Below the pieces are notes generated by a model, which saw only the letters and a program-made list of their open reading frames with translations, had not been told where the DNA came from and did no database searches. Positions 1-11,575 of a DNA stretch of 64,000 nt are shown here, in pieces (within the stretch, counting starts at the first letter, position 1; each line of letters starts with the position of its first letter). This DNA is from Lycocorax pyrrhopterus obiensis (lineage: Eukaryota; Chordata; Aves; Passeriformes; Paradisaeidae), in NCBI GenBank assembly GCA_014706295.1, contig JACSVZ010000007.1, positions 45,336,975-45,400,974 on the forward strand, written 5' to 3'. The translations under genes were made by a program, and so were the position numbers.

Positions 1-3000
1 TCCCCTTAATTCCTTTGTTAGCAGATTCCACTGAGATGACAACAGCAGCCTCCAGGCTGTGTGTGCCCCTGGGGGAAGCAACCTGCCACGTTGTGGCAGA
101 CACAACCATTTCAAATCTCAGAGGGAGACATTTGATTGTTTCAGGAGTGTGTGCTCTTCAAATAGAAATTTCTTGTCTTTCCCAGGGGTAATGCAGTGGG
201 TTACTACAGCATTTGTAACTGCCACCACCTTGTCAGCAGCATGTAATTATGTAAAAGAAAAAAACATTTACAGGAATTTCCCAGTAGACAAAGAAAACTT
301 ATAGTGTCAGGTGTCTTATTGCTGCAAAATGGTTGTTTCCCTCTTTAAAGTCTTGAATTCTATAGTACATTGGAAAGATGCCAGATTCTGTGAGTATGGT
401 ATTAAAGATTTTGTGGCATTTTGAGTGACATGATCTTAGAAAGTCACGCCTCCTAAAACTATTCTTACAGTCTCTATTCGGAAATCCAAAAGGATGACAC
501 TCCACTCTGGGCTTGGGTTTTTCAGATCAAGTGTCAAAGAGAGATGAAAGGGAAAGGGAAAGGGAAAGGGTAAGAAAAAACATCCAAAAACCCCTGGATA
601 CAAGTGTCTCCTGAAGGGGTAAGTTCTGTAGAAAATTCTGTGACAGCTCAAGAACGCACAGAATCCTAATACAACTGTAGTAGAAATGAAAGAACAGATT
701 TAGTATTAATATGGTATTATTCACTGCAAAGTATGTATGAATTCTTTAGTTATTGTGTGCTGTTTGAAATCATAAAATTCACAGTACATTTATGCAACAC
801 CTTTTCTACAGATACTGTCTCAACATAAAGACATCCCAAACCCTCGAACCATTGCAGCATGTAAATGAGGTGTTTTAAGTACTTAATTGATATTATATCA
901 TGTTTATTACAAGTCTTCTAAGAAGTCCAGTCACTTATGGCATTTATAATATCTTTTTATCCTCTAGAAAATTCTTCTGAGAATTTTAAAAATTAAACAA
1001 AAAAAGGAAACGAGAAAAATCCAAAGATTCATTGTCAATTGGTTATGGAGGCAAACCCTTTGTTGCCACTGAACCACAGCTCAAGTCCTGCCAAAATGTC
1101 AGTCACCAACTGGGCCTGAAAAGCTGCATGATAGGACTGCAGCTTTTCAAGAGCTAACTTATTAGACTCATTAGATTCAGAACATCCCGCACGGCAGCAG
1201 CTGTGGGGATTTATTTTTCACTGTGTTCTTCAAAAGATTTTGTTGTTTGCACATTCAAACGCTTTTCTGAACTCCAGAAACCTTTGAAAATTCTTCACTT
1301 AGGAAAACAAAGAAAGGGCATGTCTGTAGGAAAAAGAGTGTTTTTCTAACCCAGCTTCACTAACCCAAGTAAATAAAATCAGTCTAATGCAGCAGTCAGA
1401 CAAGTTATCTCAATCTTCAGTTGGGTTAAGCCCTTAAAACTTTCCAACACCTGCAATGACTGTACAACAAACGACGGTATGCAATGTGATGGATGTCTGC
1501 AAAGCAGTTTACTTGCTCCACCTGTTTTGGTTCAAAGAGAGCCCATAGCTTAGCTGGAGCAATTAAAATTGCTGTCTTTACTGGTATATTAACTTTAAAT
1601 GATCTGAGGCAAGCACGTTTCAGTTAAGAATACATTTTTTCAGGGTGAAGAAATTTTATCCACTTTATCTCTAGGGTGAACACATTTTGGAGTATGATCA
1701 GGAGATCCAGGAGATCCAGTTACAGAAATGGAAATCAACAGCACACACCAGTCCTTAATGTCATAATGACACATATGGCTATGAGATCCCTCTTTGGACA
1801 ACAGAAAGTCATCATCGGCCTACAGCTATCAAGATTAAGGGAATCTTATCAACTTTAACGGCATTATGTGCTGTCACCACAAAGTGTTCTTCTGTTGCAT
1901 GCCCTCTTGTGTAAATAGAGCTCCTGAATTCTGACAGGTCTGAAAAAGATCAGAAATGAAATTAAAGAATGGGTATCAATCTCCTCTGGAACAAAGATAA
2001 TCAGAAAGTTGTTTTTGCTTAATCAGGTTGCATTGCATCAGCCATGATGATATCATATTATGGGGTTATCCCCTGTGTGCGTTCTGAATACAGTGACTCT
2101 GTACTGTTTACTAGCTGTCATTCAAGCCTTTCTCATGAGTCTGTCAAATGTTTAAGTTATATACTTACAGCAATCAAATCAAAAGATAGCTCTTATATGA
2201 TTTCAATCTGCTTTGAATTGTTTTAATTAGTGAATTACAAGCATCAATTTTTTTAAAATAAAAAAAGTTAGCATGAGAATAAGCAAAAAATATTATTTTA
2301 TTTAAAAGTATCCTTTATCGTCTTAAAATAGATTTATTTTTTAAATTATATTAATTTTCTGAGGTAATTCCAGCAAAGGAAGACAAACATCATACACAGA
2401 AGCCAAATTTTGAGAAGTGTCTGTGTAAACAACCTGGTATCTTCAAAGGACTATTGTCTTTTTAACATAAAATTCCCAGCACAGGGAGTTGAAGACAGGT
2501 CACGTGGTCTGTCAAAACTAGTTTTAGCCATATCACAACTGGTTGCACGGACAGTATAAATGGTTCTGTATCACACTCTTATCCAATAAATATATTTAAA
2601 TTTTTTACTCTTTTGTTGACATATAGTAAGCTCTAAAGAGAGTAAAGCAATATTTTTTTTTTCTGATAGAATAAAATCTAGAGAAAACTTTAACACCTGT
2701 AAGACACGATGACTTATGATATGGTGCTCTAGTAAAAAGCATATTTCTCTATCTGGCTTCCAATTAAATCCAACATATTTTATCCACTCTATATTGAGTG
2801 TCCTCTGAAGGTAAATAAATAGTGTTTCTACCTAGGAAAGCAATTATATTGTAAAAAAATCACAGAGCTTTCAACCCTAAGTGGTGTTAAAATAATAAAA
2901 TAAATGTATTGGTGTGATTCTCTCTTTTCTCAGCATACTTTGACTTGCCTAAATAAAGATTGCAAGATATAAACTAGAAGTTGTCATCACTTGAGAATTA

Positions 3001-3779
3001 GTGTTAATATAACCAAGAGTGTCTATCATTCCCGTGGTATAAAACCAGATCCTTTATGTTACAATACTTGAGGCACAATGTTTTTTGTTACTACTACTAC
3101 TGCATAGTAATGACAACTTGAACACTTAAAGTCACTCAGACAAAACCCACAAATATGTAAACTCTCCACAGTGTTATCAAAATGCAGTTTAAAAGTGTTA
3201 AACTTCAATTTCATTTCCTTTGGAAGTTAGCTGGTTGTTGCTTCTGAATCTCAAGGATTTAGACTGATATCTATGCAAATTTCCAACTGCACATTTCCTA
3301 CACTTACGCAGATACTTTAGCAATGGTGGATTTTGGTGAAATTGGGACTGTGACAGTGTGAACTAATCTTTTTACACTGTAAACCATGCTTTTGAGTATA
3401 CTGCAGTTTTAGCATGTTGAAGCTACTTATCTTCTTGTTATTCAAAACTGCAACAGGCTTTTTTCTTGTTTTGGTTTGTTTTTTTTTTTTGAGAGGTGCT
3501 CAAGATTGTATTTCTCACACAACTCCTGGTGAAGTGATTTTTTGCTTGACAATGAGGAAAATGCTTTCAAAAATAGAGACGGGTCATCTAGCCATGTTGC
3601 AATGCAATTTTCCCTGGACATTTTTCTTTGGAGAAAAACTAAAGCACTAGTAGACAGAACAAGTGGCAAAAAAGTCTCTGTGTTCTCTGTATTTCCCTTT
3701 GAACTGTCATGTCAGTTATATGGGTCTACTTTAAGTTTGGAGGAATGCTGAAAAAAGAGGATAAGAAAATTTACAGCTT
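1..3779. other. AT-rich single-copy DNA, no gene seen
   Basis: I see no credible exon, RNA gene or recognisable transposon in this stretch. The reading frames are short, overlap on both strands and have no protein-like character. It is A/T-rich with homopolymer runs, including a T run near 3476-3491. A small AAAGGG repeat is listed separately. Function unknown; intergenic or intronic. Confidence 0.6.
547..570 (+). repeat. (AAAGGG)4 short tandem repeat
   Basis: There are four perfect head-to-tail copies of the hexamer AAAGGG, followed by a purine-rich tail. It is a simple microsatellite. A short frame rich in Pro/Phe/Leu on the other strand is a by-product of this repeat. Confidence 0.9.
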
Positions 3780-3789
3780 TCAGCTATAT

Positions 3790-3870
3790 TAAGCATCTGA
3801 ATATGTGCAATGGAATTTGCCAAACAGGTGAGGAAACTGAGGAAACAAGTGGATAATAAAAAAACCTGAC
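3790..3870 (-). mobile_element. possible MIR-like SINE fragment
   Basis: A block of about 25 bases around 3825-3850 (including GGAAACTGAGG) matches the complement of the conserved core of MIR SINEs, which reads CCTCAGTTTCC in the usual orientation. The flanking sequence has no convincing further match. It may be a highly decayed relic or a chance match; this is the weakest of the MIR calls. Confidence 0.3.
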
Positions 3871-5035
3871 AACTTGTGAAGTGCAGGGGTTATACACGTT
3901 TCCCAGTAAAAAAGAACTATTTGTTACCAAAGTGCTTCCAAAATATATATTATTATCATCATCACCATCATTATTATTTTATAGTTTTATACCTTTCCAA
4001 CTCAGGTAATTTTTTTCTCTTTGGTGAGCTCAGTCATGAATCTGCCTCTCTTCTGTCACTTGCATCACTACAGTGCTCAGTAAACCAAGCTGTATATGTG
4101 GGTCCTGGAGTTATTTACGTACTGACATCTCACGGATTTCTTTGTTACATGTAGCTGTTTCGTATATTTTTCTTTTGTTGTTTGCCTTCTAGATACTCAG
4201 CAGCCAAATACGCTGGGATTCCAGAGCGTACTTCACATTTGCATTTCATGGAATCACGTGTAACCTAATAATTTGAGAGCACATTCTATTTACTTAGGTG
4301 ACATCATCCATGGTAAAATGAGATACATCCCAATAATTATCTCTGATTTGTCTAAAAAATGTAAAGATATAGAGTTTTGAAATGTGTTTCCTGTAATCAG
4401 TCTTGCAAACATTAGTTGGAAACATTTCTACCAGTGATTAAAGTCCAAATAGATGCAGAAAAAACAATACTTATCTTAACCATTTATTGTAAAATTATTA
4501 AAATTAGATATTTTAATGATTTGAGAACATTTTTCTAACTATTTTCATAATAAAAATTGTACCACAATCAACTTCTACAAAAATACTTGTGCAGTTCCAG
4601 AAGAATATCCAGTTCTATAACACACAAAAGAATGAAACTTTTTAATAACAAAAAAATTAAACAGATGGGATTTTTTCTTGTGTTAAAAGAAAAATTAAGT
4701 AGTAGAAAATTTAGCACTTCTGAATTTGATAGATAGCAGAGGACAAGAAATTTGCCATTATGAAATTTACCATTAAACTGAAGTTATATTTTTAAAAACT
4801 TTTCAATTTTCAGCCAAAAAAAAAAAAGAAAAATAATGTTTCTCTATATATGTTTCCATGTATAAATGCACATGTGTAAAAGACACAGAAACATTACTGC
4901 ATTTGCTGAAAGTGATAAAAAAAAAGATTTATTTGTTTGTTTTTCTTAGTGCAGAATTCTTTTTACCCCATTAAATGTCTCTGGTTTCTTGTCTACACAC
5001 CATACATTGCAAAATTAGTCCCTGTTGGATATGCA
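3871..5035. other. AT-rich unique DNA, no gene seen
   Basis: It contains an irregular TAT/CAT trinucleotide patch near 3945-3980 and several A runs. No coding or RNA feature can be supported. Confidence 0.55.
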
Positions 5036-5300
5036 TTAGTACTTTGTCCAGTCTAAACCTCTTGAGCAATGGAATGTCCATTGGGAGACTTATTTTCCAG
5101 AGTCTAATACATCTCACTGTCAGAAAATTGTTTCTGATATTCAGCCTAATTTTTTCCTCCCTTAATTTCCTCCCATTGCTCCTAATTACATCTCCTTATG
5201 CCACCCTAAATCATTTGTCCCCCTGCTTAGTGTTTATGGCCTTCAAATACTTGCAGAATGTTATCATATCCTTATGAGTTGTCATTTAGCCAAATTCTGT
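5036..5300 (-). mobile_element. old CR1 LINE 3'-region fragment
   Basis: The plus strand carries a series of phrases in the order of the reverse complement of the CR1 LINE 3' region. These are a block around 5090-5130 (ACTGTCAGAAAATTGTTTCTGAT), a following section on the theme TCCCATTGCTCC, and then CTTCAAATACTTGCAGAATG and a downstream TTATCATATCC. The element therefore lies on the minus strand. It is well diverged, 5' truncated and lacks the terminal octamer repeats, which suggests an old CR1 subfamily. CR1 is the dominant retrotransposon of birds and other sauropsids. The 100-residue reading frame here (4975-5277) comes from this repeat and is not a gene. Confidence 0.75.
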
Positions 5301-5529
5301 GTAGAAATTTATGCAAATTGGCACTACTATATTGATTTATGCTATTTATACCACCTGAGGATAAAAAGCACGGCATTCGATTCTCATGGGAGGGTATTTT
5401 ATTCCAGTTTGTGTCATGACTCACACCTGCCTAGAGTAGAGAGAAGAAAATTCTGCTTCAAACTTTGTGTTTCATCTAGTCCCCATGGCCTGCTACTGCT
5501 GCTTAAGTCTGCAAAACTGTGACTGGATT

Positions 5530-5531
<2 letters not shown>

Positions 5532-5601
<70 letters not shown>

Positions 5602-5624
5602 CATGCGTGTATGAGCGTGTGTGT
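5532..5624. repeat. compound (TA)n-(TG)n microsatellite
   Basis: An uninterrupted AT dinucleotide run (about 5533-5567) is followed by ACAC, a second AT run (5571-5582) and a GT run (5582-5600) that degrades to 5624. Alternating purine-pyrimidine tracts like this can adopt cruciform or Z-DNA forms, and their length usually varies between individuals. Confidence 0.95.
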
Positions 5625-6991
5625 TTACTATACCTCAAATACTAGACACAAACACTGTGAAAAATCTCTGGCGCTAGCACTGTTAACATATTTGAAAAAG
5701 GGATGACCCTAATAGGGCAAGGTTTTAGGATTTTTCTACATGCAATTAATATACTTTACTTCTGGACTGGTAAACTTTGGAGGAACATCATGAACCCAGG
5801 AAGGGTTACATTACAATGCTTATGTCCCAACCAGAAAACTCTTCTGTAGAAAGCAACGAGTCCTTGAAGGACAGTAGGTAGCTCCTTCTGAACAGTCTTT
5901 ATGCTCTTACCGTCACCCGTTCTGATCAGACAAAACATGGAATTTGATGACAATTCTGAAAACACCACTAATTGCTGGAATAAATCATATTTCCTGGCAC
6001 ATTAGTGATTTCTCTTCAGCAACCTCCAGTTCTGCACTTTTTCACCAAGTTCCAATTCAGCTAACAAAATCTTCCAATGTTCTCTGTAACATACAATTAT
6101 CTAGATACATGTTTACTTCAGGCAGTGGTACAAGATGGATTGGGTTATCACAAGAGAGATTTGTGTGATTTTCATATCACTCAGATTATAAGAAAGCTGA
6201 TAACCTGAGAAATAGCTTCCCAGCTCTATGAATTTTATCACCCTTGTTCATTCTGTAAACTCTTCTTAGAGGACAGAACTGAATTCAGCACAGATGTAAT
6301 CTTCTTAGCACAACTGCAGTTTCATCTAAAGAAGCATAGTCTTGAAGCATAACAGTAGACAGATAACAAAGATTCTTTGCTTGCCTCTTCAAAACAGCAT
6401 GGGTCTATACCAAACACATGACAAGGCAGGTGGGTTTCAAATAAAGAGTATCTCAAAGTGTGTCTCTCTGACAAGCACACTTCCCACACATGGCTTCTCA
6501 GTCAAAACTCTCACAGCAGGAGCATTAGGAAACCGTGCAACATGACCTAGGAAAGCACTATAGGATATAAAATGTGGATGTTAGGATCTAAGGTGCTCTT
6601 TTATCGGCACAGTAATCACCAAATTCTTCAGCAAAGAGATTACATTTACCTATGTAATCCTCATACTGTTTTAACACTCTCTTTAATGCCAGTGTTAAGT
6701 CTATTCATTACAAAAATGAAATTAATCCCTAACAGGAATATTATTTCTAGGCATTACGTCAAGCATTATAAGAGAGTTATAGTAATACAGATTAAAAACT
6801 CCCTTTAAGAAAATGCTTGTAATGCAGTTGACAATGACCTGAAAACATTTCGGGAGGGTGTAACTGCTGCTGAGCAGGATGAAATGCGCAGCACGTCCTG
6901 TGCCCCTTGCTGCCATCTGCACGGCACCCATCTGCATCTCTGGAGCTGCACATGAGGAATATGATCATGAATGAAAGCCACAGGAATACAC

Positions 6992-7015
6992 AAAAGTGCC
7001 TATATAGGCACTTTT
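6992..7015. repeat. 24-bp perfect palindrome
   Basis: The 24 bases equal their own reverse complement with no spacer. The half-sites are AAAAGTGCCTAT and ATAGGCACTTTT, centred on TATATA. A long T run continues to about 7025. It could form a cruciform or an RNA hairpin. No mobile-element family is recognised. Confidence 0.9.
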
Positions 7016-7777
7016 TTTTTTTTTTCACATAGGTCTGTTTCCATGTCAGCAGACACTCAGCAAAACAAAAAAGGGGGAAGGATTGCTATGTTGCAATGGA
7101 GAAATAATCACCCATTATCAGTCAGTCCTAATGGACAAAAAATGATGATACTTTCACTGCAGAAAGATCCCCTGACACACATAACATTTCCTCCATTAGA
7201 GAAGCCTTCAGTAGGCCACGAAAATTAAAAACAAAAAAGTAATTTTGACTAGAGTAAATAAGTAAATAGATAAATTTTCTGTGCTACTAGAATATCAATG
7301 AAGGCACTACTTCAGCTTAAAAAAGACCACTCCACAAGGGATTCACTAAAGATTAGTTTTTCCAAGAGCACTAATTACTCTGAGAAATAAAATACCTCAT
7401 AAATTCCTGCAGTCAGTTCTTCCAGATTTCCAGTTTTCAAAGCTGCAAACTGTATCAGTTTAGATGTGGCAGTGGAGGGGCTGGGATTAATCACACTTCT
7501 GAAACAGGTAAATCATGGATACCTGGCAAAAGCTGTCACCTTCATTATCTGTCACGTGTTTGCCTAAGCATATTCTTCTTGAATTGCATTACTAAAATTG
7601 CAAAGCTTTTTCCTAATGATGTTTGGTACTGTAAACTTTCAACTCAATCTCATTTCTCTATCTCACCCGGAGTCTATCAAGTTTACACCCTTCTGGAATT
7701 TTCATATTAAAACATTTCAAATTGCTCCTGTTTAGTTAATTTGTACTTTTTCTCTTTGATGGAACCCCAGTCTGTTT

Positions 7778-7807
7778 CTGTATGTCTGTGTATGTGTGTG
7801 TGTGTTG
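7778..7807 (+). repeat. imperfect (TG)n microsatellite
   Basis: The tract is TGTATGTCTGTGTATG-type sequence followed by a purer TG run. It is simple sequence with no other feature. Confidence 0.8.
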
Positions 7808-8307
7808 TTATTTGTCCCTTTTGAATGTTTTCTAGGCTGAAGAATGTAAAAAAGATAAATAAATAATTGTTAGGGCCAAAAAAGGTCTGTGACATGCTTC
7901 CAAACTCATCATTTCTTCTCAGTCCTGTCAAATTCAGCCTTTCTAGCGGCAAACTGTGCCTTCTTATTGGGAATAAATACCACAGCAGCCTGGACTATAT
8001 TATTACTGAGTTCTATTCATCACTATTATAAGAAAATCTAAGTCAGAAAATTTGTATAAAATGTTTGATGTGGGAATCAGGTGTACTGGTAGAAAAAAGG
8101 GGTACAGTGATCAGGTTTCACCCAAGATGTGCTCATGTTGCAGTTTTGGTGAATATCTACATAATCCAGTTGAGGTGTGGCTATTTGGTGACAAATGCCA
8201 AAGTTTTTCAAGACTTCCAAGTTTCCCCACCTCAGGGGGAGGGGAGGGTGCAGGATAATGATCTTAGAGAATGCCTGGTGATTTTCTAGTGTAAAGTCAT
8301 TCAGCTA

Positions 8308-8346
8308 CTTGATTTTTGGTCTTGATTTTTGGTCTTGATTTGTGAT
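8308..8346 (+). repeat. 13-bp tandem repeat, three copies
   Basis: The unit CTTGATTTTTGGT occurs twice perfectly (8308-8320, 8321-8333). A third, altered copy, CTTGATTTGTGAT, follows at 8334-8346. It is a small local duplication. Confidence 0.85.
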
Positions 8347-11300
8347 CTTCCCATTTGGTCACGTAGATATTCAGGTACAGATGAAAACTAAGCAAAGTTT
8401 AAAAAGATATTTTCTTTCTGAACATAAATAAAAAAAATTATGAAGAATATATGAGTTCTGATTTTCAGAATGGTTTTTAAAATTAAATTCTGGAGAGGAA
8501 ATATGACTTTGTTGAAGGCAATTTGAGCCTTAGCTTGAGATTTCCAATATAACATCCTGGCAAACCAGCTAAAAGAGTATTTAGGCACTTAGGAAGGTCA
8601 GCTGTAGCTGTGGGATGCTAACTCCCTTCTTTTTCAACAGAAACAGAGATGCTATTTCACAAGATGTTTCACAACATGAACTCAGATATTCTGAATATTC
8701 CTCAAAGCACAGGACATTTTTCCCTAGAGTAACTGTAGCAGACACCTAGCAAGACCAGGTTTTTCAGGCTAAAGTGACTTTCCGGATGTCCAATTTATTT
8801 TCTCTTTCTAGCCCAACTTATAAAATTAATTTTCCCAAATTCCAGCAATATTCATAAAGACAAAAAAAAAAATTGCTGAGATATATCACAACATAAGAAA
8901 TTTAAGATAAGACTCCTCCAAATTTACGAGTACAAAGTGAGAAAGAGACGAAGGCCCATAACATATTTAAGTGTCTAATTTATGGAATTTACTGGAAAGT
9001 TCATGGGCACTCATGACTGTTCTGATGGAATCTCCCAGCATGAGTAAATCACGTGCTTGTGTTCCATATGTAGTGTTAGGCAGGTTGAAAATTGAGCCAC
9101 ACGTAGCATAAATTTTGACTATACATAGCAATAGCAGAAAAACAACTTTCCCTGTTTTCAATTTATTCAGCTTTAGAGAGATACAGAAATATTGCACTTA
9201 TATTGCTATAAATATATCCTTAGCAAGTCAACATCATTAAACCTGGACAGAGTATTTTCAGCAATGGTAAAACAGAGGCAGATTGATCAAAGTCTGTTGT
9301 TTTATCCAAATCAACAGAAGTCATCAAAACTCACAGTTTTCGCTTAAATTTTCAACTGGAAAATACATGAAATTTGTATTGTCACACTGAATGTAATAAT
9401 TTCTAAATGAATGCAAATTAAAAAAAAAGAAAAAACCAGAAATTTAAAGTGAAAAGCAGTTGGCGTTTTATAGTAAAAAAATATTAATTTCCTGACAGTA
9501 GTAATTTTCATAATAGGTCTAAAGGAACTGAATTTGAAAAAAGTGGTGCTTAAAACTTGCCGTAAAATAGAATAGGTAGGTACAAATGCATCAAAATTTA
9601 CATCAATTTATATTTATTTATATAAAAATAAGAGTTTTAATTTTTTTGATTGATTATATTGATGTTACCGCACTAAGTTTAACAACATGTTAGACATCAA
9701 ATGGTTTGCCACTGAAGTAAGTGATAATCTTTCTCTTGGCCACAGTAGATTTCGGATCAGAAACTATGTTTGTGACAGGGAAATCTGTGAGTACCTCTTT
9801 TTCACGTCAGTGAATGATCTGAAATACCCCTGATGCATTTCACAGAAAAGAACCAAGTAAAGAAAATTACAGGCTTTGGCAGTCTCCATTTCATTCTTGC
9901 TTGAGTTGCAGGTGTTCCTTTGCTTTCAAATACTTGTGGTCTGGGCATATTTTCAGCGTAGATGAAATTAGGGCTTTCCTGCTATTGAAAAGAAAAAAAA
10001 GTAATCAACATTCCTTCTTTACAGTGCAATGGATAGTAAAGAGAGTAGGTTATTGCTTGGATTTTCTCCCTTTTTTAAAGATGTCAATTTTTACATCTGT
10101 TTTAAAATTACACACAGAATTATTTTGTTCTTTCTTGGCAGGGTTAAGCAGCATTCTTTTTATTTTCTTCATATTTTTGAATATTGCAAACAAGCAAGGT
10201 TTGTCTCCCTTTGATGAAGTTTTTCTCACATTCTTGTCTTTTAAGATCTTAACATCTTTCTTTTTAAAAAGCAAAATCCAGACTCTGTGTTCCTTTAGGA
10301 TAAATAGGAAACATTTCCATTTTTTTCTATGCATTCCTCACATGTCTGATTGTGCAGGGTACTGGAAAGCACGTACATGCAATGTTGCCTCTGGAGCACT
10401 GATATCTTTTCTTCACTATGCTGTCAAGAATTTATGCCAGTACCTCTGACTTTAATCTGAAAAGGTCAGGCTGTTAAATATATAGAAATAATATAGCTCT
10501 TCTTAAGATCTATCTGAGAACAGATGGTAAATCATCCTTAGAAAAACAGAGATTTTGGGGGTTTTTTGTAGAGAGGCATTCCTGAAAGTTTCTTCAAGGC
10601 TTATTGGAAGAAAGTGAAACATAAGCTGGTGAATACAAGCTGTGAGAAGGTACTCCCTGTGTTGTTAAATGCCATTAGGGCAGTTACAATGACTAGATTT
10701 GGAAAAAACAATAAAAGTAAGTAACCTATTAATCCATTTCCCACCTTCTTTTCTGCCTGCACGTTGTCTCAGAACAAGTTGCTCCCCAAAAGCTTATTAT
10801 AAGTCATTCCATAAATGTTTCATTCAAAATTGGCATTCAAAGTAAGACGTCTGTAAATGCATATACATGTCACAAAACATGGTTATGCAATCTGTTAGCA
10901 TAGGTTGTATATGAATATTTGAAATTAATTTTCCATAGATATTGCAATCCATAATATTTTAAATTCATTGTTTCTGTATGTGTATGTATATTCTTACATT
11001 TCTAATTTTCTTTATCTCAGGAGCTAAGTTCTTAGTCCATCTTTCTTTTTAAGATTTGATAAGAATTTAATGTCCAGTTTGAGGTACCAAAGGAGGAAGA
11101 TTTGCAGCTTACACATATCAATCTTATCAAAGTTTCTGTTCACTTAACATCATTAGTGCATCGTAATTATCAGAACAACAGGAGTGATACAAAGTGTCAA
11201 TTTAAAAAACTGTTTGCTATTTATAATTAACTGGTTTTCTTTCACTTACCCCGTGTGCCTACAGAAAGTTCTGACTGTGTGCTCTTGAACTTCGGGGTCT

Positions 11301-11369
11301 GTAAAGTGGTACTAGGTAGAAAGCCACTACAACTGTTTATATATCTATAGCAATTTTTAACTCAAAAGA

Positions 11370-11575
11370 TGTAAATGCTTTGCACACAACTCTTGTGCCA
11401 ATATCACAGATAATAAATAATGCTACTTTTCACTAATGTAGCAAATTTGCACCCATCAGATAAGCAAATTAAGGTAAAGAAAACAAATGGCAATGCCACA
11501 CCAAAGTTCTGAGCGGCAGAGCCATTTTTGAACTCCAGTCTGCTGACATACAGTGTGTACCAGTGTTGACCCCCA
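11370..11575 (-). mobile_element. MIR-like SINE relic
   Basis: On the plus strand, GGCAGAGCC (about 11516-11524) followed by a TTTGAACTCCAGTCTGCTGAC-like section matches the complement of the tRNA-derived 5' part of MIR. In the usual orientation this part carries the GGTTCGAATCCCGGCTCTGCC promoter region. Upstream, CAGATAAGCAAATTAAGG fits the decayed complement of the MIR core (CAGATGAGGAAACTGAGG). The copy is heavily mutated, so the element is ancient and inactive. Boundaries are approximate. Confidence 0.55.

Larger units (their letters stand above)
5625..11369. other. unique AT-rich DNA, no gene seen
   Basis: Nothing here supports an exon or RNA gene. It includes a perfect palindrome (6992-7015), a short TG-rich microsatellite and a 13-bp triplication, all listed separately. 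The 182-residue frame at 9901-10449 is the longest non-repeat frame in the window. It is rich in Phe/Leu/Ser, as expected from T-rich DNA, and I do not regard it as a gene. Confidence 0.55.

Noticed and set aside
9901..10449. 182-residue frame, longest outside repeats
   Set aside because: The composition is what T-rich DNA gives (Phe, Leu, Ser, Ile), no domain is recognisable, and another frame is open on the opposite strand over the same bases.
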